Assembly (NCBI GenBank): GCA_029287595.1
Contig: JARFQU010000150.1
Location: forward strand, 1-40,257
Length of the DNA stretch: 40,257 nucleotides
From: Halioglobus sp.
Lineage (GTDB): Bacteria > Pseudomonadota > Gammaproteobacteria > Pseudomonadales > Halieaceae
Direction of reading: 5' to 3'
The position numbers were made by a program, and so were the translations under genes. The notes beneath the pieces were generated by a model. That model worked only from the letters and a program-made list of their open reading frames with translations. It was not told the DNA's origin and ran no database searches. Positions within the stretch are counted from its first letter, which is position 1, and each line of letters opens with the position of its first letter. Positions 15,745-24,364 of the stretch are shown in pieces.

Positions 15745-16869
15745 ATGAATGAAAAAAAATCCGGGATTAACCAGGCCATACACGCAGAACGGCGACGCCT
15801 GTTGATCGATGCCACTATGAGCGCAATCTCCGAGCACGGTCTTTCAAAACTGACCCTGGCGAAGATTGCCAGCGTCGCAGGCCTGACTGCGGGGTCAGTT
15901 AACTTTCACTTTTCCAGCAAGGAAGCGCTGCTGCTGGAGACCCTCACTTTCCTCGCCGAAGAGTTTGAGCAGAGCATAGACAAGGCACTGAAACAAGCGG
16001 GCGCAGATCCGGCAAGACGCATGACAGCGCTGTTTGAGGCATCGCTGGATCCGGATATAACAGAGCCTCGCAAAATGGCCGTGTGGTTTGCCTTCGCCTC
16101 TGAGGCGAGAGCCCGGGTCGACTACAAACGTATCTGCGGGGCCCAGGACAAGAAAATATTCGCGATCACACTAGGGCTGTGCGATGAACTCATTCATCTT
16201 GGGGGAAAACAGCACTACATGAATTCGCGCGCCATGGCCAACTCAGTGCAGGGACTTGTTGATGAAATCTGGCAGGAAATCCTATACGCCGGCAACGACT
16301 ACGACCGGGATGACGCGCGCTTTTTGTATCTCTCCTTTCTGGCGAGTGTATTTCCCTGGGCTTTTGCAGCGCCAAACCAATCAGCAGCACGCGGCGAGAT
16401 GTTGACTTTGCAGGATAAATCGCTACGCATTGTGCGAGCCGACAAAACGCAATTGGCAGCGACCAGTCAATTGTTCGACCTGTATCGCCAGTTCTACCAG
16501 GAGCCGGCAGATCCCAAGCTGGCGCGAAAGTTTATTGGAGACAATATCCGCAAGGATCGCTCGGTGATATTTCTGGCGCTGGATAGCACTGATCAGGCCC
16601 TGGGCTTCGTGCAGCTTTATCCGGGTTGGTGCTCGGTAGCGGCAGCGCCTCTGTGGACCCTGTATGACCTCTATGTGGATCAATCTGCACGGCAGCGCGG
16701 CGTAGGCAGAGCCCTGATGATTCGCGCGGAGGAAATGGCGCGCCAAAGCCGCGCCTGTCGCATCGATCTGGAGACCGCTATCGACAACTACAGCGCGCAG
16801 GCGCTATACGAAGAACTGGGGTATGAACGCGAAACCAGTTTTTTCAAGTACTCGCTGGAATTGCAATAA
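15745..16869 (+). CDS. TetR/BetI-like regulator fused to a GNAT acetyltransferase domain
   Basis: This 374-residue two-domain protein lies in one uninterrupted frame. The N-terminal TetR HTH (about 10-60) includes LTLAKIASVAGLTAGSVNFHF. A BetI-like ligand domain follows, with KMAVWFAFASEARAR and YKRICGAQD, a stretch also seen in the TetR at 27740. From about residue 227 a GNAT fold begins (LRIVRAD) with the acetyl-CoA loop QRGVGRAL and a C-terminal NYSAQALYEELGYE typical of N-acetyltransferases. The ATG at 15745 has AAGG 9 nt upstream; a TTG at 15688 is less likely. It probably represses the divergent puuB-like/purU/aminotransferase operon. The GNAT part may sense or acetylate the inducing amine, which is inference. 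Confidence 0.85.
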   Translation: MNEKKSGINQAIHAERRRLLIDATMSAISEHGLSKLTLAKIASVAGLTAGSVNFHFSSKEALLLETLTFLAEEFEQSIDKALKQAGADPARRMTALFEASLDPDITEPRKMAVWFAFASEARARVDYKRICGAQDKKIFAITLGLCDELIHLGGKQHYMNSRAMANSVQGLVDEIWQEILYAGNDYDRDDARFLYLSFLASVFPWAFAAPNQSAARGEMLTLQDKSLRIVRADKTQLAATSQLFDLYRQFYQEPADPKLARKFIGDNIRKDRSVIFLALDSTDQALGFVQLYPGWCSVAAAPLWTLYDLYVDQSARQRGVGRALMIRAEEMARQSRACRIDLETAIDNYSAQALYEELGYERETSFFKYSLELQ

Positions 16870-16890
16870 AGCCGCACTGATCCAGATAAT

Positions 16891-18273
16891 TCAATCGGGC
16901 AATACGGTGCCGGTGCCCCGCAGGTCGGCCTGAGCCAACAGCAGTGCCTTGCGCAGCGCCAACACCATGTCATCGATCTGCTCCACCGTAATAATCAGCG
17001 GAGGCGACATAATACAGACGTTGATCAATGGCCGCACCAACAGCCCAAATTGATGGCAGTAATTATCCACCAACTCACCAATTGCATAATCCTGCGCCAA
17101 CAACTTATCGCCGTGCGCATCATTTTCCACACGCATTTCTATCGCCGCCATCAAACCGATACCGCGAACATCTCCAACCAAAGGGATATCCAGCAAAGTA
17201 CGCAGCTGCGCCTGGAAATACGGCCCCACCTCCCGCACATGGGCCAGGAGATCCTCCCGCTCGATAATATCCCAACTCGCCAAAGCCGCCGCGCAGGCCA
17301 CAGGGTTCCCAGACCAGGTGTACCCATTGGAGTAGATATTACCATGCGCATTGTCCCCGGAGATTTCCGCAAGAAAGCGATCCGAAACGGCAAAGCCGCC
17401 CAATGGTATATAGCCTGAGGTCACTCCCTTGGCGAAGGTAATGATATCGGGCTCGACGTCAAACACTTCCCGGGAAGCAAACCAGTGGCCCAGCCGACCA
17501 AAGGCGGTGACCACTTCGTCGGCGATATAGACGATGTCATACTGCTTTACCGTCTCCCAGCAACGGCGGTTGTAATCCTGCGGCGGCACAATAACACCAC
17601 CAGAACCCAGAACCGGCTCGGCGATAAAACACATGATATTTTCCGGTCCAAGCTCCAGAATTTTCGCCTCCAGCTCAGCAATCAAAAAATCACAGAAATC
17701 CTGCTCGCTCATCTCCAGGTCGTGGTAGTACTGACAGGGCGCACTGAGAAAATGCACATACTCCTGCCAGGTATCCATGGCCGTCTTATCGCGCTCCCTA
17801 CCGGTAACCGACGCAGAGAGAAAAGTGCTACCGTGATAGGCATGGTCACGAGACAATATGTGCTTGCGTTGCGGACGACCCTTGATATTGTTCGCGAGCT
17901 GGCAGAGGCGAAGTGCGGAATCGACTGCGGTTGAACCGCCAGTAGTGAAGAATATTCGATTCAGGTCACCAGGGGTATGAGCCGCTATGCGAGTCGCCAG
18001 CTCCAATTCCTTGGGATGGATAACGGTGAAGGCAGTGGCATAACCAAGTTGCATGATCTGTGCCGATACGGCATCTGCGATCTCCTGCCGCCCGTAGCCG
18101 GTCTGCATACACCACATACCCGCAGGACCATCCAGCAGGCGCTGGCCCTGCTCATCGTAGATATAAGCGCCTTCTGCACGCACGATTATAGGGGTTGACG
18201 CATCTTCACCAAGAGCCGGCAGGTCACCCCAGGGGTGTAACAGGTGACGATTAAACTGCTCGCGATAGTTCAT
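16891..18273 (-). CDS. Class III PLP-dependent aminotransferase (second), coupled to the Rieske gene
   Basis: This 460-residue aminotransferase resembles the putrescine/polyamine-pyruvate and beta-alanine-pyruvate group (SpuC-like). The PLP lysine is Lys282 in FAKGVTSGYIPLGG, preceded by YIADEVVTAFGRLG. TTGGSTAVDSALRLC binds phosphate and AYHGST is the usual PLP-stacking region. The ATG at 18273 shares one base with the stop of the Rieske gene (TAATG), so the two are coupled. It is not a close copy of the aminotransferase at 12036. It probably transfers the amino group of the demethylated product to pyruvate or 2-oxoglutarate; the substrate is not visible from sequence. Confidence 0.87.
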   Translation of the reverse strand: MNYREQFNRHLLHPWGDLPALGEDASTPIIVRAEGAYIYDEQGQRLLDGPAGMWCMQTGYGRQEIADAVSAQIMQLGYATAFTVIHPKELELATRIAAHTPGDLNRIFFTTGGSTAVDSALRLCQLANNIKGRPQRKHILSRDHAYHGSTFLSASVTGRERDKTAMDTWQEYVHFLSAPCQYYHDLEMSEQDFCDFLIAELEAKILELGPENIMCFIAEPVLGSGGVIVPPQDYNRRCWETVKQYDIVYIADEVVTAFGRLGHWFASREVFDVEPDIITFAKGVTSGYIPLGGFAVSDRFLAEISGDNAHGNIYSNGYTWSGNPVACAAALASWDIIEREDLLAHVREVGPYFQAQLRTLLDIPLVGDVRGIGLMAAIEMRVENDAHGDKLLAQDYAIGELVDNYCHQFGLLVRPLINVCIMSPPLIITVEQIDDMVLALRKALLLAQADLRGTGTVLPD

Positions 18274-19538
18274 TAGCGGTTTTGAGCCGCATGGGACATG
18301 GTATCCAGGTACCAACAGACGAATTCCTGCAGTGTCGCCTCGAATTCCGGATGGTATGGACCCGGCTCGAAAAACCGGGAGTTCACGCCTTCACTGTTGC
18401 GACTGATGATGAACTCATCCTCCAGCGTCGTGTTATGCCATAGCCAGGTCAATCTATCCCTGTCGTAATCAACGCCCTCCTTCGCATCGCCATTAACAAA
18501 CCAGACCACCTCCATGTCAGTGGAGGTCAGGCCACGAGGTATAAAGCGATATAAAACACAGTGGTCGGGATAGTTGAGCATGAAGGAAAGCGGCCCCATC
18601 TGGAAATCACCGGCACCGCCATCGTAACCCTGTATGTTGCCCATTAGCGGAGCCACTGGCTGGCCGTCTTCGCTACCGGTAAGATAGCCATCGAACAATC
18701 CGTAGCGACTGGTATAAGCGCAAGCGCCAAAACCCGCGGCATTCATATAGATCCCATAAAATTCTTTTCCCATGCCCTCCACCCCGGTCACCTGTTCAGT
18801 GCGATCAAGCATCGCCTGCACAATACCCGAAACCCTGGCATCAGTGTCCTTAAGGGTGTGCATGCGCGCATAGGCACGATGGGATGTGGCACAGTGATAA
18901 CACTCCAGATAATTTTCCAGCACCAGCTTCCAGTTGGCATCCACCTTGTAGGTATGCTTGTGAGCGACCTTGGCATGCTCCAGGTCATAAGCACCCAGTG
19001 GCTGAGCCAGATTCGATAGAGGCCCCAGAAAATCTGCAGCGTGTGGATCACAATTTATAAATATCAGGCCCATATAGACCAGGATGCGAGCTTTTTTCAG
19101 ACCGTAATCGGTGATATCAAAGTCCGCACGAGCCTCCATCTCACGGGCCGCCTTCAGACTTCCATCGGTGTTGTAAACCCAACCATGATAGGGACAAACG
19201 AAGGTCTTGCGATTCCCGGACTGCGCTTCACACACCCTGGCGCCGCGATGGCGACAGACATTCATCAGCGCCTGCACCTCTCCCGCTTTATCGCGCACGA
19301 TAATCACCGAGTCTTCACCGATATCAAACAGCAGGTAGTCACCCGGGTTGGGCACTTCCGACACATGACCGGCGTACAACCAACTGCGAAACACCAGGTT
19401 TTCCAGCTCTTTTTCATACACCAGATGTGAGCGATAGAAATACGAATCTATCGCATAATCTGGCCGGGCCTGTTCGGCCTTGACCATTGCCGCAATTTTT
19501 TCAATCGAGTCATCTACGTCGGTAGCTATAAATTTCAT
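18273..19538 (-). CDS. Rieske non-heme iron oxygenase, quaternary-amine monooxygenase-like
   Basis: This 421-residue oxygenase alpha subunit is of the GbcA/CntA/choline-monooxygenase kind. The Rieske cluster ligands are Cys95, His97, Cys115 and His118 (C-X-H-X17-C-X2-H). The mononuclear iron site shows NWKLVLENYLECYH with His215 and His220, and the bridging position is Glu212 rather than the Asp of aromatic-ring dioxygenases. Glu at this place is reported for carnitine monooxygenase CntA. Such enzymes remove a methyl or the whole trimethylamine group from betaines using O2 and electrons from a ferredoxin reductase. No reductase gene is in the window. It has its own upstream gap with a good -10 box and is followed directly by an aminotransferase. 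Confidence 0.87.
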   Translation of the reverse strand: MKFIATDVDDSIEKIAAMVKAEQARPDYAIDSYFYRSHLVYEKELENLVFRSWLYAGHVSEVPNPGDYLLFDIGEDSVIIVRDKAGEVQALMNVCRHRGARVCEAQSGNRKTFVCPYHGWVYNTDGSLKAAREMEARADFDITDYGLKKARILVYMGLIFINCDPHAADFLGPLSNLAQPLGAYDLEHAKVAHKHTYKVDANWKLVLENYLECYHCATSHRAYARMHTLKDTDARVSGIVQAMLDRTEQVTGVEGMGKEFYGIYMNAAGFGACAYTSRYGLFDGYLTGSEDGQPVAPLMGNIQGYDGGAGDFQMGPLSFMLNYPDHCVLYRFIPRGLTSTDMEVVWFVNGDAKEGVDYDRDRLTWLWHNTTLEDEFIISRNSEGVNSRFFEPGPYHPEFEATLQEFVCWYLDTMSHAAQNR

Positions 19539-19591
19539 CTATTTATCCGGTAGTTCTTTGGCGTAAAAGCCCGGCAGATCGCCATGCGAAG

Positions 19592-19620
19592 ATTATACTA
19601 CAGCTCACTAAATGATCATA
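19592..19620 (-). promoter_or_regulatory. Candidate promoter of the Rieske-aminotransferase operon
   Basis: On the - strand a perfect TATAAT occupies 19597-19592, about 54 nt before the Rieske ATG. The hexamer 17 nt upstream (19620-19615) is a poor -35 (TATGAT) and lies inside the inverted repeat described next. A strong -10 with a poor -35 overlapped by a palindrome fits a regulated promoter. Confidence 0.5.
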
Positions 19621-19639
19621 TAGTTTACTATATGAGCAT
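19612..19639. promoter_or_regulatory. 12-bp inverted repeat, probable operator upstream of the Rieske gene
   Basis: ATGATCATATAG (19612-19623) and CTATATGAGCAT (19628-19639) are inverted copies matching at 11 of 12 positions around the spacer TTTA. The inner 7-bp arms are perfect. The element covers the -35 region of the Rieske promoter and sits in the 129-nt gap after the glutamine-synthetase-like gene. Size and symmetry fit a dimeric TetR-type operator; the two BetI-like regulators of the window are the obvious candidates. Confidence 0.5.
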
Positions 19640-19667
19640 ACAATACCTCCGGCGTAACAGTGGGGTT

Positions 19668-21050
19668 TTACACGGCGCGCAAATACCACTCGTAGTCGAG
19701 ATTGGAAATCCGCGCGTGAAAGGCATCACATTCAGCGCCACGCATAGTCTGGAATACACTGCAGTAAGATTTGCCCAGGTAGTCCTGCAGTACTGCTGAC
19801 CGGGCAAACTCATCCAGCGCATATTCCCAGCGATTGGGCAATACGGCCTGCTGCTCAGGAAGCAACGTATTTTCAGGCACCATGGGACCCGGTTCGCATC
19901 CATGAGTGATGCCATAATGCATACCTGCCAGTATCGCCGCCACCACCAGATAGGGATTGGCATCAGCGCCCGCCACCCGGTGCTCCACACGCCGATTATC
20001 AAGATTGGAAACGGGAATGCGCAAACTTACATCGCGATGATTGTAGCCCCAACATGGCGACATTGGCACATAGGTTCCCGGGACAAAACGCCGATAAGAA
20101 TTGGCATTCGGTGCAAAAATCGCCATCGCGGCAGGCATGGTATGTGCCATACCGCCAATCGCGTGACGCAACAGGTCGGAAATCGCCGGCGTCTGCTCAC
20201 TGCGACTATCGCTGAACACGTTGACAGAATCCGCATCGTACAGGCTGGCGTGAATATGCATGCCACAGCCAGCGCTGGCGGCAAAAGGTTTAGCCATAAA
20301 GGTCGCCGAGATGCCGTGCTTGAGCGCGACACCCTTTACAATTCGCTTCAGCAAAAGCGCATGATCGCAGGCGACCAGGGGGTCGCGCACATGATGGGTA
20401 TTAATTTCCCACTGACCCGGCGCAAACTCGCAGTGAATAGTGGTAAGGGGCACGCCCTGCAACTCACAGGCAATCCTCACGTCGTTGAGAAAGGCGTCGT
20501 GCTCCCACAAGTCTTCGGCCATTGCGTACTGAATACCCTGCTGCTGCATGCCGGTCCCGGGAATACGCCCCAACAATGGCACGGGCACCACGCCATCTCC
20601 GGGGGCTACCAGGTAGAACTCCATTTCAGTAGCGACCACCGGCGTAAGACCCGACTCGGCAAAGCGTTGCAGCACGCGCGCCAGCACATTGCGTGGATCG
20701 ACCCATGCCGGTCCGCCATCCATCTCGCCCAGAGATGCAATCAGCTGGCCGGTCGGGGACGTCAGCCACGGTATCGGGGCGAAGGATCCGGCAATTGGCA
20801 GCAGTTTTTTGTCTGGCTCACCTGCCACCAACTTTGGGTCGACCTCGTCGCTGTACTCGCCCATGGTGGTAACCAGTGGTTGGCTGGCCACACTTTTCAG
20901 TGAGCCGCTGACCAGGGCCTGAAATTCGCTGCGGTGAATACGCTTGCAGCGAAAAATGCCGTTCATATCCGGCATTAACACTTCCAGCATTTGAATATCC
21001 GGATACTGCGCTATAAATGCGTCCAGCTCACCCTGCGTTGCTACTTGCAT
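19668..21050 (-). CDS. Glutamine synthetase-like gamma-glutamyl-amine ligase (PuuA/GlnA3 type)
   Basis: This 460-residue protein of the glutamine synthetase superfamily is close to gamma-glutamylputrescine synthetase PuuA and other GlnA-like amine ligases. It would join glutamate to an amine with ATP. The metal and nucleotide motifs are ATEMEFYLV, FAPGQWEI, AGCGMHIHASL and ANSYRRFVPGTYVP, and the segment VEHRVAGADANPYL closes the active site. The adenylylation region typical of GlnA is not evident. Two ATGs are adjacent at 21053 and 21050; GAGG at 21060-21057 is better spaced for 21050. It is the last gene of the - strand operon starting at 27535. GmaS-type methylamine glutamylation is an alternative. 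The PuuC and PuuD partners are not in the window. Confidence 0.85.
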   Translation of the reverse strand: MQVATQGELDAFIAQYPDIQMLEVLMPDMNGIFRCKRIHRSEFQALVSGSLKSVASQPLVTTMGEYSDEVDPKLVAGEPDKKLLPIAGSFAPIPWLTSPTGQLIASLGEMDGGPAWVDPRNVLARVLQRFAESGLTPVVATEMEFYLVAPGDGVVPVPLLGRIPGTGMQQQGIQYAMAEDLWEHDAFLNDVRIACELQGVPLTTIHCEFAPGQWEINTHHVRDPLVACDHALLLKRIVKGVALKHGISATFMAKPFAASAGCGMHIHASLYDADSVNVFSDSRSEQTPAISDLLRHAIGGMAHTMPAAMAIFAPNANSYRRFVPGTYVPMSPCWGYNHRDVSLRIPVSNLDNRRVEHRVAGADANPYLVVAAILAGMHYGITHGCEPGPMVPENTLLPEQQAVLPNRWEYALDEFARSAVLQDYLGKSYCSVFQTMRGAECDAFHARISNLDYEWYLRAV

Positions 21051-21076
21051 CATTCACCTCATAACGGCGCTCTACG

Positions 21077-23173
21077 CTATCCCGGATTCCTGGGCACGAT
21101 CAAAGCATCCAGTCCAATACAATCGTCTACCATCAAACTCACGGGGTTTATATCAACCTCGGATATACAGTCCGCCAGCGCGACTGCCAGCACCGACAGG
21201 CGCGATGCCATGTCACAATATTGGTCTATTGCCAGCCCAGGCCGGCCCCGCAGCTCTCCTAACAGTTTGCGCATTTGCAGGCCGTCCACAGCCTGGCGCG
21301 CCCGGAACGGACTGAAGGGAGGCAACAACAGTGCCACGTCCCGCACAACTTCGGTGTGTATCCCCCCCAGGCCCAGCAGCACCACCGGTCCAAACTGCGC
21401 ATCCCGGGCGACCCCCAGGATCATCTCTACGCCAGCCCCCTCAACCATGGGCACGATCAGAGCACGGGGACCCAGGCGCGCCGCAAGTTGCTTGTAAGCT
21501 GCCTGAAGTTCATCAAAACTGGCCAGGCCCAGTATTACCCCGCCGACCTCAGACTTGTGCGCGATGCCCGGCATCGCCGTTTTCAGCACCACCGGGTAAT
21601 GCAATTGCCCGGACAGTGCGCCAAGCTGCTCGGCATCGGCAATAGAGACGCCGTTGGCAACAGGAATATCAAAGTCACGCAAAAGATCCCCCGCCACCGC
21701 CTCGGACAGGGGCTGCCCCGCCCGCAACAGCTCGCGCCAACGGGCGAGCTTGCCGGCATCCAGCCCGGGCAATGCAGATGCATCAGCTTGCGCCATAAAG
21801 TTACGCCAGGACAACAGGCAGCGGGCGCCCACCAGGAACTCACGCAAGCCATCGAGCACGGGTGTGCCCTGCGCGGTCGCCTGCACTACGCGGGGGTCAC
21901 CGCCCGAACCCTGGTGATTTGCCACCAGGAAAACCGGCTTACTTGTGGCCAACTGCGCAGCTCGCAAATACTCAACATAGGAAGGGTAGATCTCGCCACC
22001 GGGTGCCCGATCGTGGATCACCGCCCCCAGCGCCGCACCCGGGTCAGAGAGTATCGCAGTAAAGCAATCAGACATGGTCTGCGCAGCACCTGCACCACCA
22101 CTACCCCAGGCATCTAGCGGGTTGACCGCGGGTAGTCCATCATCCAGCAGCGGCTCCAGTCGCTCTACAGTAGATGGCTCCAGCTCAGTCAGGGGCACCT
22201 GCAATTGCTCCGCCAGATCTATGGCCAACTGGCGCTCCCCACCCGAGTCGTGCAGACATACCAACCCACCGCCTGCCACAGGGCAGGGTTGGGCAAACAT
22301 AATTAACGCGGTGGCCAGCTGCGTCATATCATCCACCCGCTGCACACCGTAGCGGTCGAACACGGCCTGGTAACTGGCATCGCTGCCGACCAGCGCGCCG
22401 CTGTGGGAAACTGCCAGCTGCGCGGCCAGGTCACTCTTACCCACTTTGATAACGACGATGGGGACTTTCCGTTGTCGCGCTTTGTCCAGGGCGGCGATAA
22501 ATTTGGCTGGGTGGCGACTGGTCTCCAGAAACAAGCCAACCACCCGTGTTTCCGGCAGGTCCAGCACATAATCAAGATAATCTTCCATGGCCAGGCACAA
22601 TTCCTGACCGGTAGACGCGGCAAAACTGAACGCCAGGCGCTCCTCGCAATCCAGAATACCTGACATGCCCGCACCCGATTGACTCAACAGCGCCACGTTA
22701 CCTGCAGCATTGTGGGCGCGGGTGTCGAAACCGGAGATCCACACCCCGTCATGGAAATTGAAAAAGCCCATACAGTTGCCGCCGTGTAACAGCAGACCCG
22801 CGGCCAGGGCTTTATCCCGCACTCGCCGACGCAAGGGCCGTGACCGGTCCTGTTGCAGCTGCAGGGATGAGAAAATAGTGGCCGCCGGCACACCCAACGC
22901 TATCGCCTCGTCGAGACAGGCTTCTACACGGGCATCACTCACTGCGAACACCACATGTTGTGGCACCAGGGGCAGGGCCGAAAGACTGGGGTAACAAGCA
23001 ATACCGTCAATCGAATTGCTGCCGGGATTTACCGCAAAGAGGTCGCCTGAAAAACTGCCCTTGCGCAAGTTGACCAGCACCTCGTTGCCGGGCGAACCCG
23101 GGCGGGCACTGGCCCCTACCACCGCAATCGAGCGCGGTTTCAGCAGCGGATCGAGTCGGCGGGGACTATTCAT
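21077..23173 (-). CDS. ADP-forming acyl-CoA synthetase (CoA-binding/ATP-grasp fusion)
   Basis: This 698-residue single-chain NDP-forming acyl-CoA ligase has, in order, a CoA-binding Rossmann domain (about 8-105, with SIAVVGASARPGSPGNEV), a succinyl-CoA-ligase-like domain with the phosphorylatable His257 in SHSGALVGSD, and a C-terminal ATP-grasp domain (about 470-690) containing PGIAHKSEVGGV (His539). It activates a carboxylic acid to its CoA ester with ATP giving ADP and phosphate, or runs in reverse to make ATP. Six nt separate it from the GcvT-like gene upstream and 26 nt from the GS-like gene downstream. It probably activates the carbon skeleton left after deamination. The same superfamily contains protein acetyltransferases (Pat), but the GNAT domain that defines Pat is absent. 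Confidence 0.87.
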   Translation of the reverse strand: MNSPRRLDPLLKPRSIAVVGASARPGSPGNEVLVNLRKGSFSGDLFAVNPGSNSIDGIACYPSLSALPLVPQHVVFAVSDARVEACLDEAIALGVPAATIFSSLQLQQDRSRPLRRRVRDKALAAGLLLHGGNCMGFFNFHDGVWISGFDTRAHNAAGNVALLSQSGAGMSGILDCEERLAFSFAASTGQELCLAMEDYLDYVLDLPETRVVGLFLETSRHPAKFIAALDKARQRKVPIVVIKVGKSDLAAQLAVSHSGALVGSDASYQAVFDRYGVQRVDDMTQLATALIMFAQPCPVAGGGLVCLHDSGGERQLAIDLAEQLQVPLTELEPSTVERLEPLLDDGLPAVNPLDAWGSGGAGAAQTMSDCFTAILSDPGAALGAVIHDRAPGGEIYPSYVEYLRAAQLATSKPVFLVANHQGSGGDPRVVQATAQGTPVLDGLREFLVGARCLLSWRNFMAQADASALPGLDAGKLARWRELLRAGQPLSEAVAGDLLRDFDIPVANGVSIADAEQLGALSGQLHYPVVLKTAMPGIAHKSEVGGVILGLASFDELQAAYKQLAARLGPRALIVPMVEGAGVEMILGVARDAQFGPVVLLGLGGIHTEVVRDVALLLPPFSPFRARQAVDGLQMRKLLGELRGRPGLAIDQYCDMASRLSVLAVALADCISEVDINPVSLMVDDCIGLDALIVPRNPG

Positions 23174-23179
23174 TGGCTA

Positions 23180-24364
23180 CTAGAAATTGCCGGGGGGCGT
23201 GGCCCGACGACGCGGGTGGCTGAATACCGGGGCATCAATCACCTTGCACGGTGCCAGCACCCGGGTCCAGTGCAGCTCCCGCTGGTAGTAGATCTCGGCC
23301 ACCAGTTCCTCCCCCACCGCCCCGTAAGGCATCTCAATCTGGGCGAAGGCTACATTCGACTTGGCAGTCGGGCACCAGGCGGCTGAGGTTACCGTGCCAA
23401 CCTGTTTATTGCCCTTGAGGATAAAAGAGTGGTTCGCCGGTTTGTTGCCATCGACATCCAGGATAGCAAAACGATAGCGGGATCCCCGGGCCAACTCCTG
23501 CTGCAAAGCTCGACGCCCGTTAAACACCGACTTGTCCATATCGACCAACCAGCCCAGGCCAAGCTCAAACGGCGAGCGCGAGCGCCCGTTGCGAACCACC
23601 TCTTCAGCAGGCATAAAGTCCACACCCGCCTGCAGGAAGCCCGCCTCGATCCTGGCCATTTCCAGGGCATGAGTGCCGAAGGGCTTGATGAGGTAGGGCT
23701 CGCCGCTTTCGAACAGTCGATCCCACAAAGCCTCGGCTTTGTGTGGTGCTATCCATAACTCATAGCCGAGGTCACCGGTGAACCCGGTGCGGCTGACCAC
23801 CAGGGGCTCCCCTTCAAAATCAAACTCGGTCAAACCAAAGGGCTTGAGCTGATCCAGCCCCACCAGCCCCATGGCAGTCAGAGCCGCGCAGGAGGTTGGA
23901 CCCTGCACCGCCAGGGCGGCCACTTCGGCAGTTTCGTCTTCAATGGTTACATCAAAGCCCAGGGCCGACCAATGTAACCAGTCAGTGGCGCGCGCATAAG
24001 CGCAGATGCGATAGTCGTTTTCTGCCAGATGGAAAATAGTGCCATCGTCCATAACCTGACCGGCCTCATCGCACCAAACAGTATAGCCAACCCGCCCAAT
24101 GCCAATTTTGCTGACATCTCGAGTCACCAGGCGATTCAGGTAGGCTTCAGCATCGGTCCCGGTAATGCGGTACTTGTTCATCGGCGTGAGGTCGAACACG
24201 CCGGCGGCGTTGCGCACGGCAAAATACTCCAGCTCAACATCGGTATAGGCGTTGGGCGTGGTGTAGCCCATCCAGTCGCCCCAAGAGTTCAGCTCACATG
24301 CCGCCGCAATCCTGGAATGAAAGGGCGTGGTGAGCATCATGGTGTCATCGCTTCCTGTGGTCAT
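23180..24364 (-). CDS. GcvT-like THF-dependent aminomethyltransferase, copy B
   Basis: This 394-residue GcvT-fold protein is paralogous to the one at 10803. Shared landmarks include FDLTPMNKYRITG, RLVTRDVSKI, VMDDGTIF with the paired Asp, ALAVQGPTSCAALTAMG, SRTGFTGDLGYELW and MARIEAGFLQAGVDF. Both copies end in a tail with RATPP. The ATG at 24364 overlaps the stop of the preceding FAD gene (ATGA), a tighter junction than in copy A. The upstream in-frame extension is low-complexity shadow sequence and was rejected. Its role would be to accept the methylene group from an iminium intermediate produced by the flavoprotein pair and place it on THF. Confidence 0.87.
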   Translation of the reverse strand: MTTGSDDTMMLTTPFHSRIAAACELNSWGDWMGYTTPNAYTDVELEYFAVRNAAGVFDLTPMNKYRITGTDAEAYLNRLVTRDVSKIGIGRVGYTVWCDEAGQVMDDGTIFHLAENDYRICAYARATDWLHWSALGFDVTIEDETAEVAALAVQGPTSCAALTAMGLVGLDQLKPFGLTEFDFEGEPLVVSRTGFTGDLGYELWIAPHKAEALWDRLFESGEPYLIKPFGTHALEMARIEAGFLQAGVDFMPAEEVVRNGRSRSPFELGLGWLVDMDKSVFNGRRALQQELARGSRYRFAILDVDGNKPANHSFILKGNKQVGTVTSAAWCPTAKSNVAFAQIEMPYGAVGEELVAEIYYQRELHWTRVLAPCKVIDAPVFSHPRRRATPPGNF

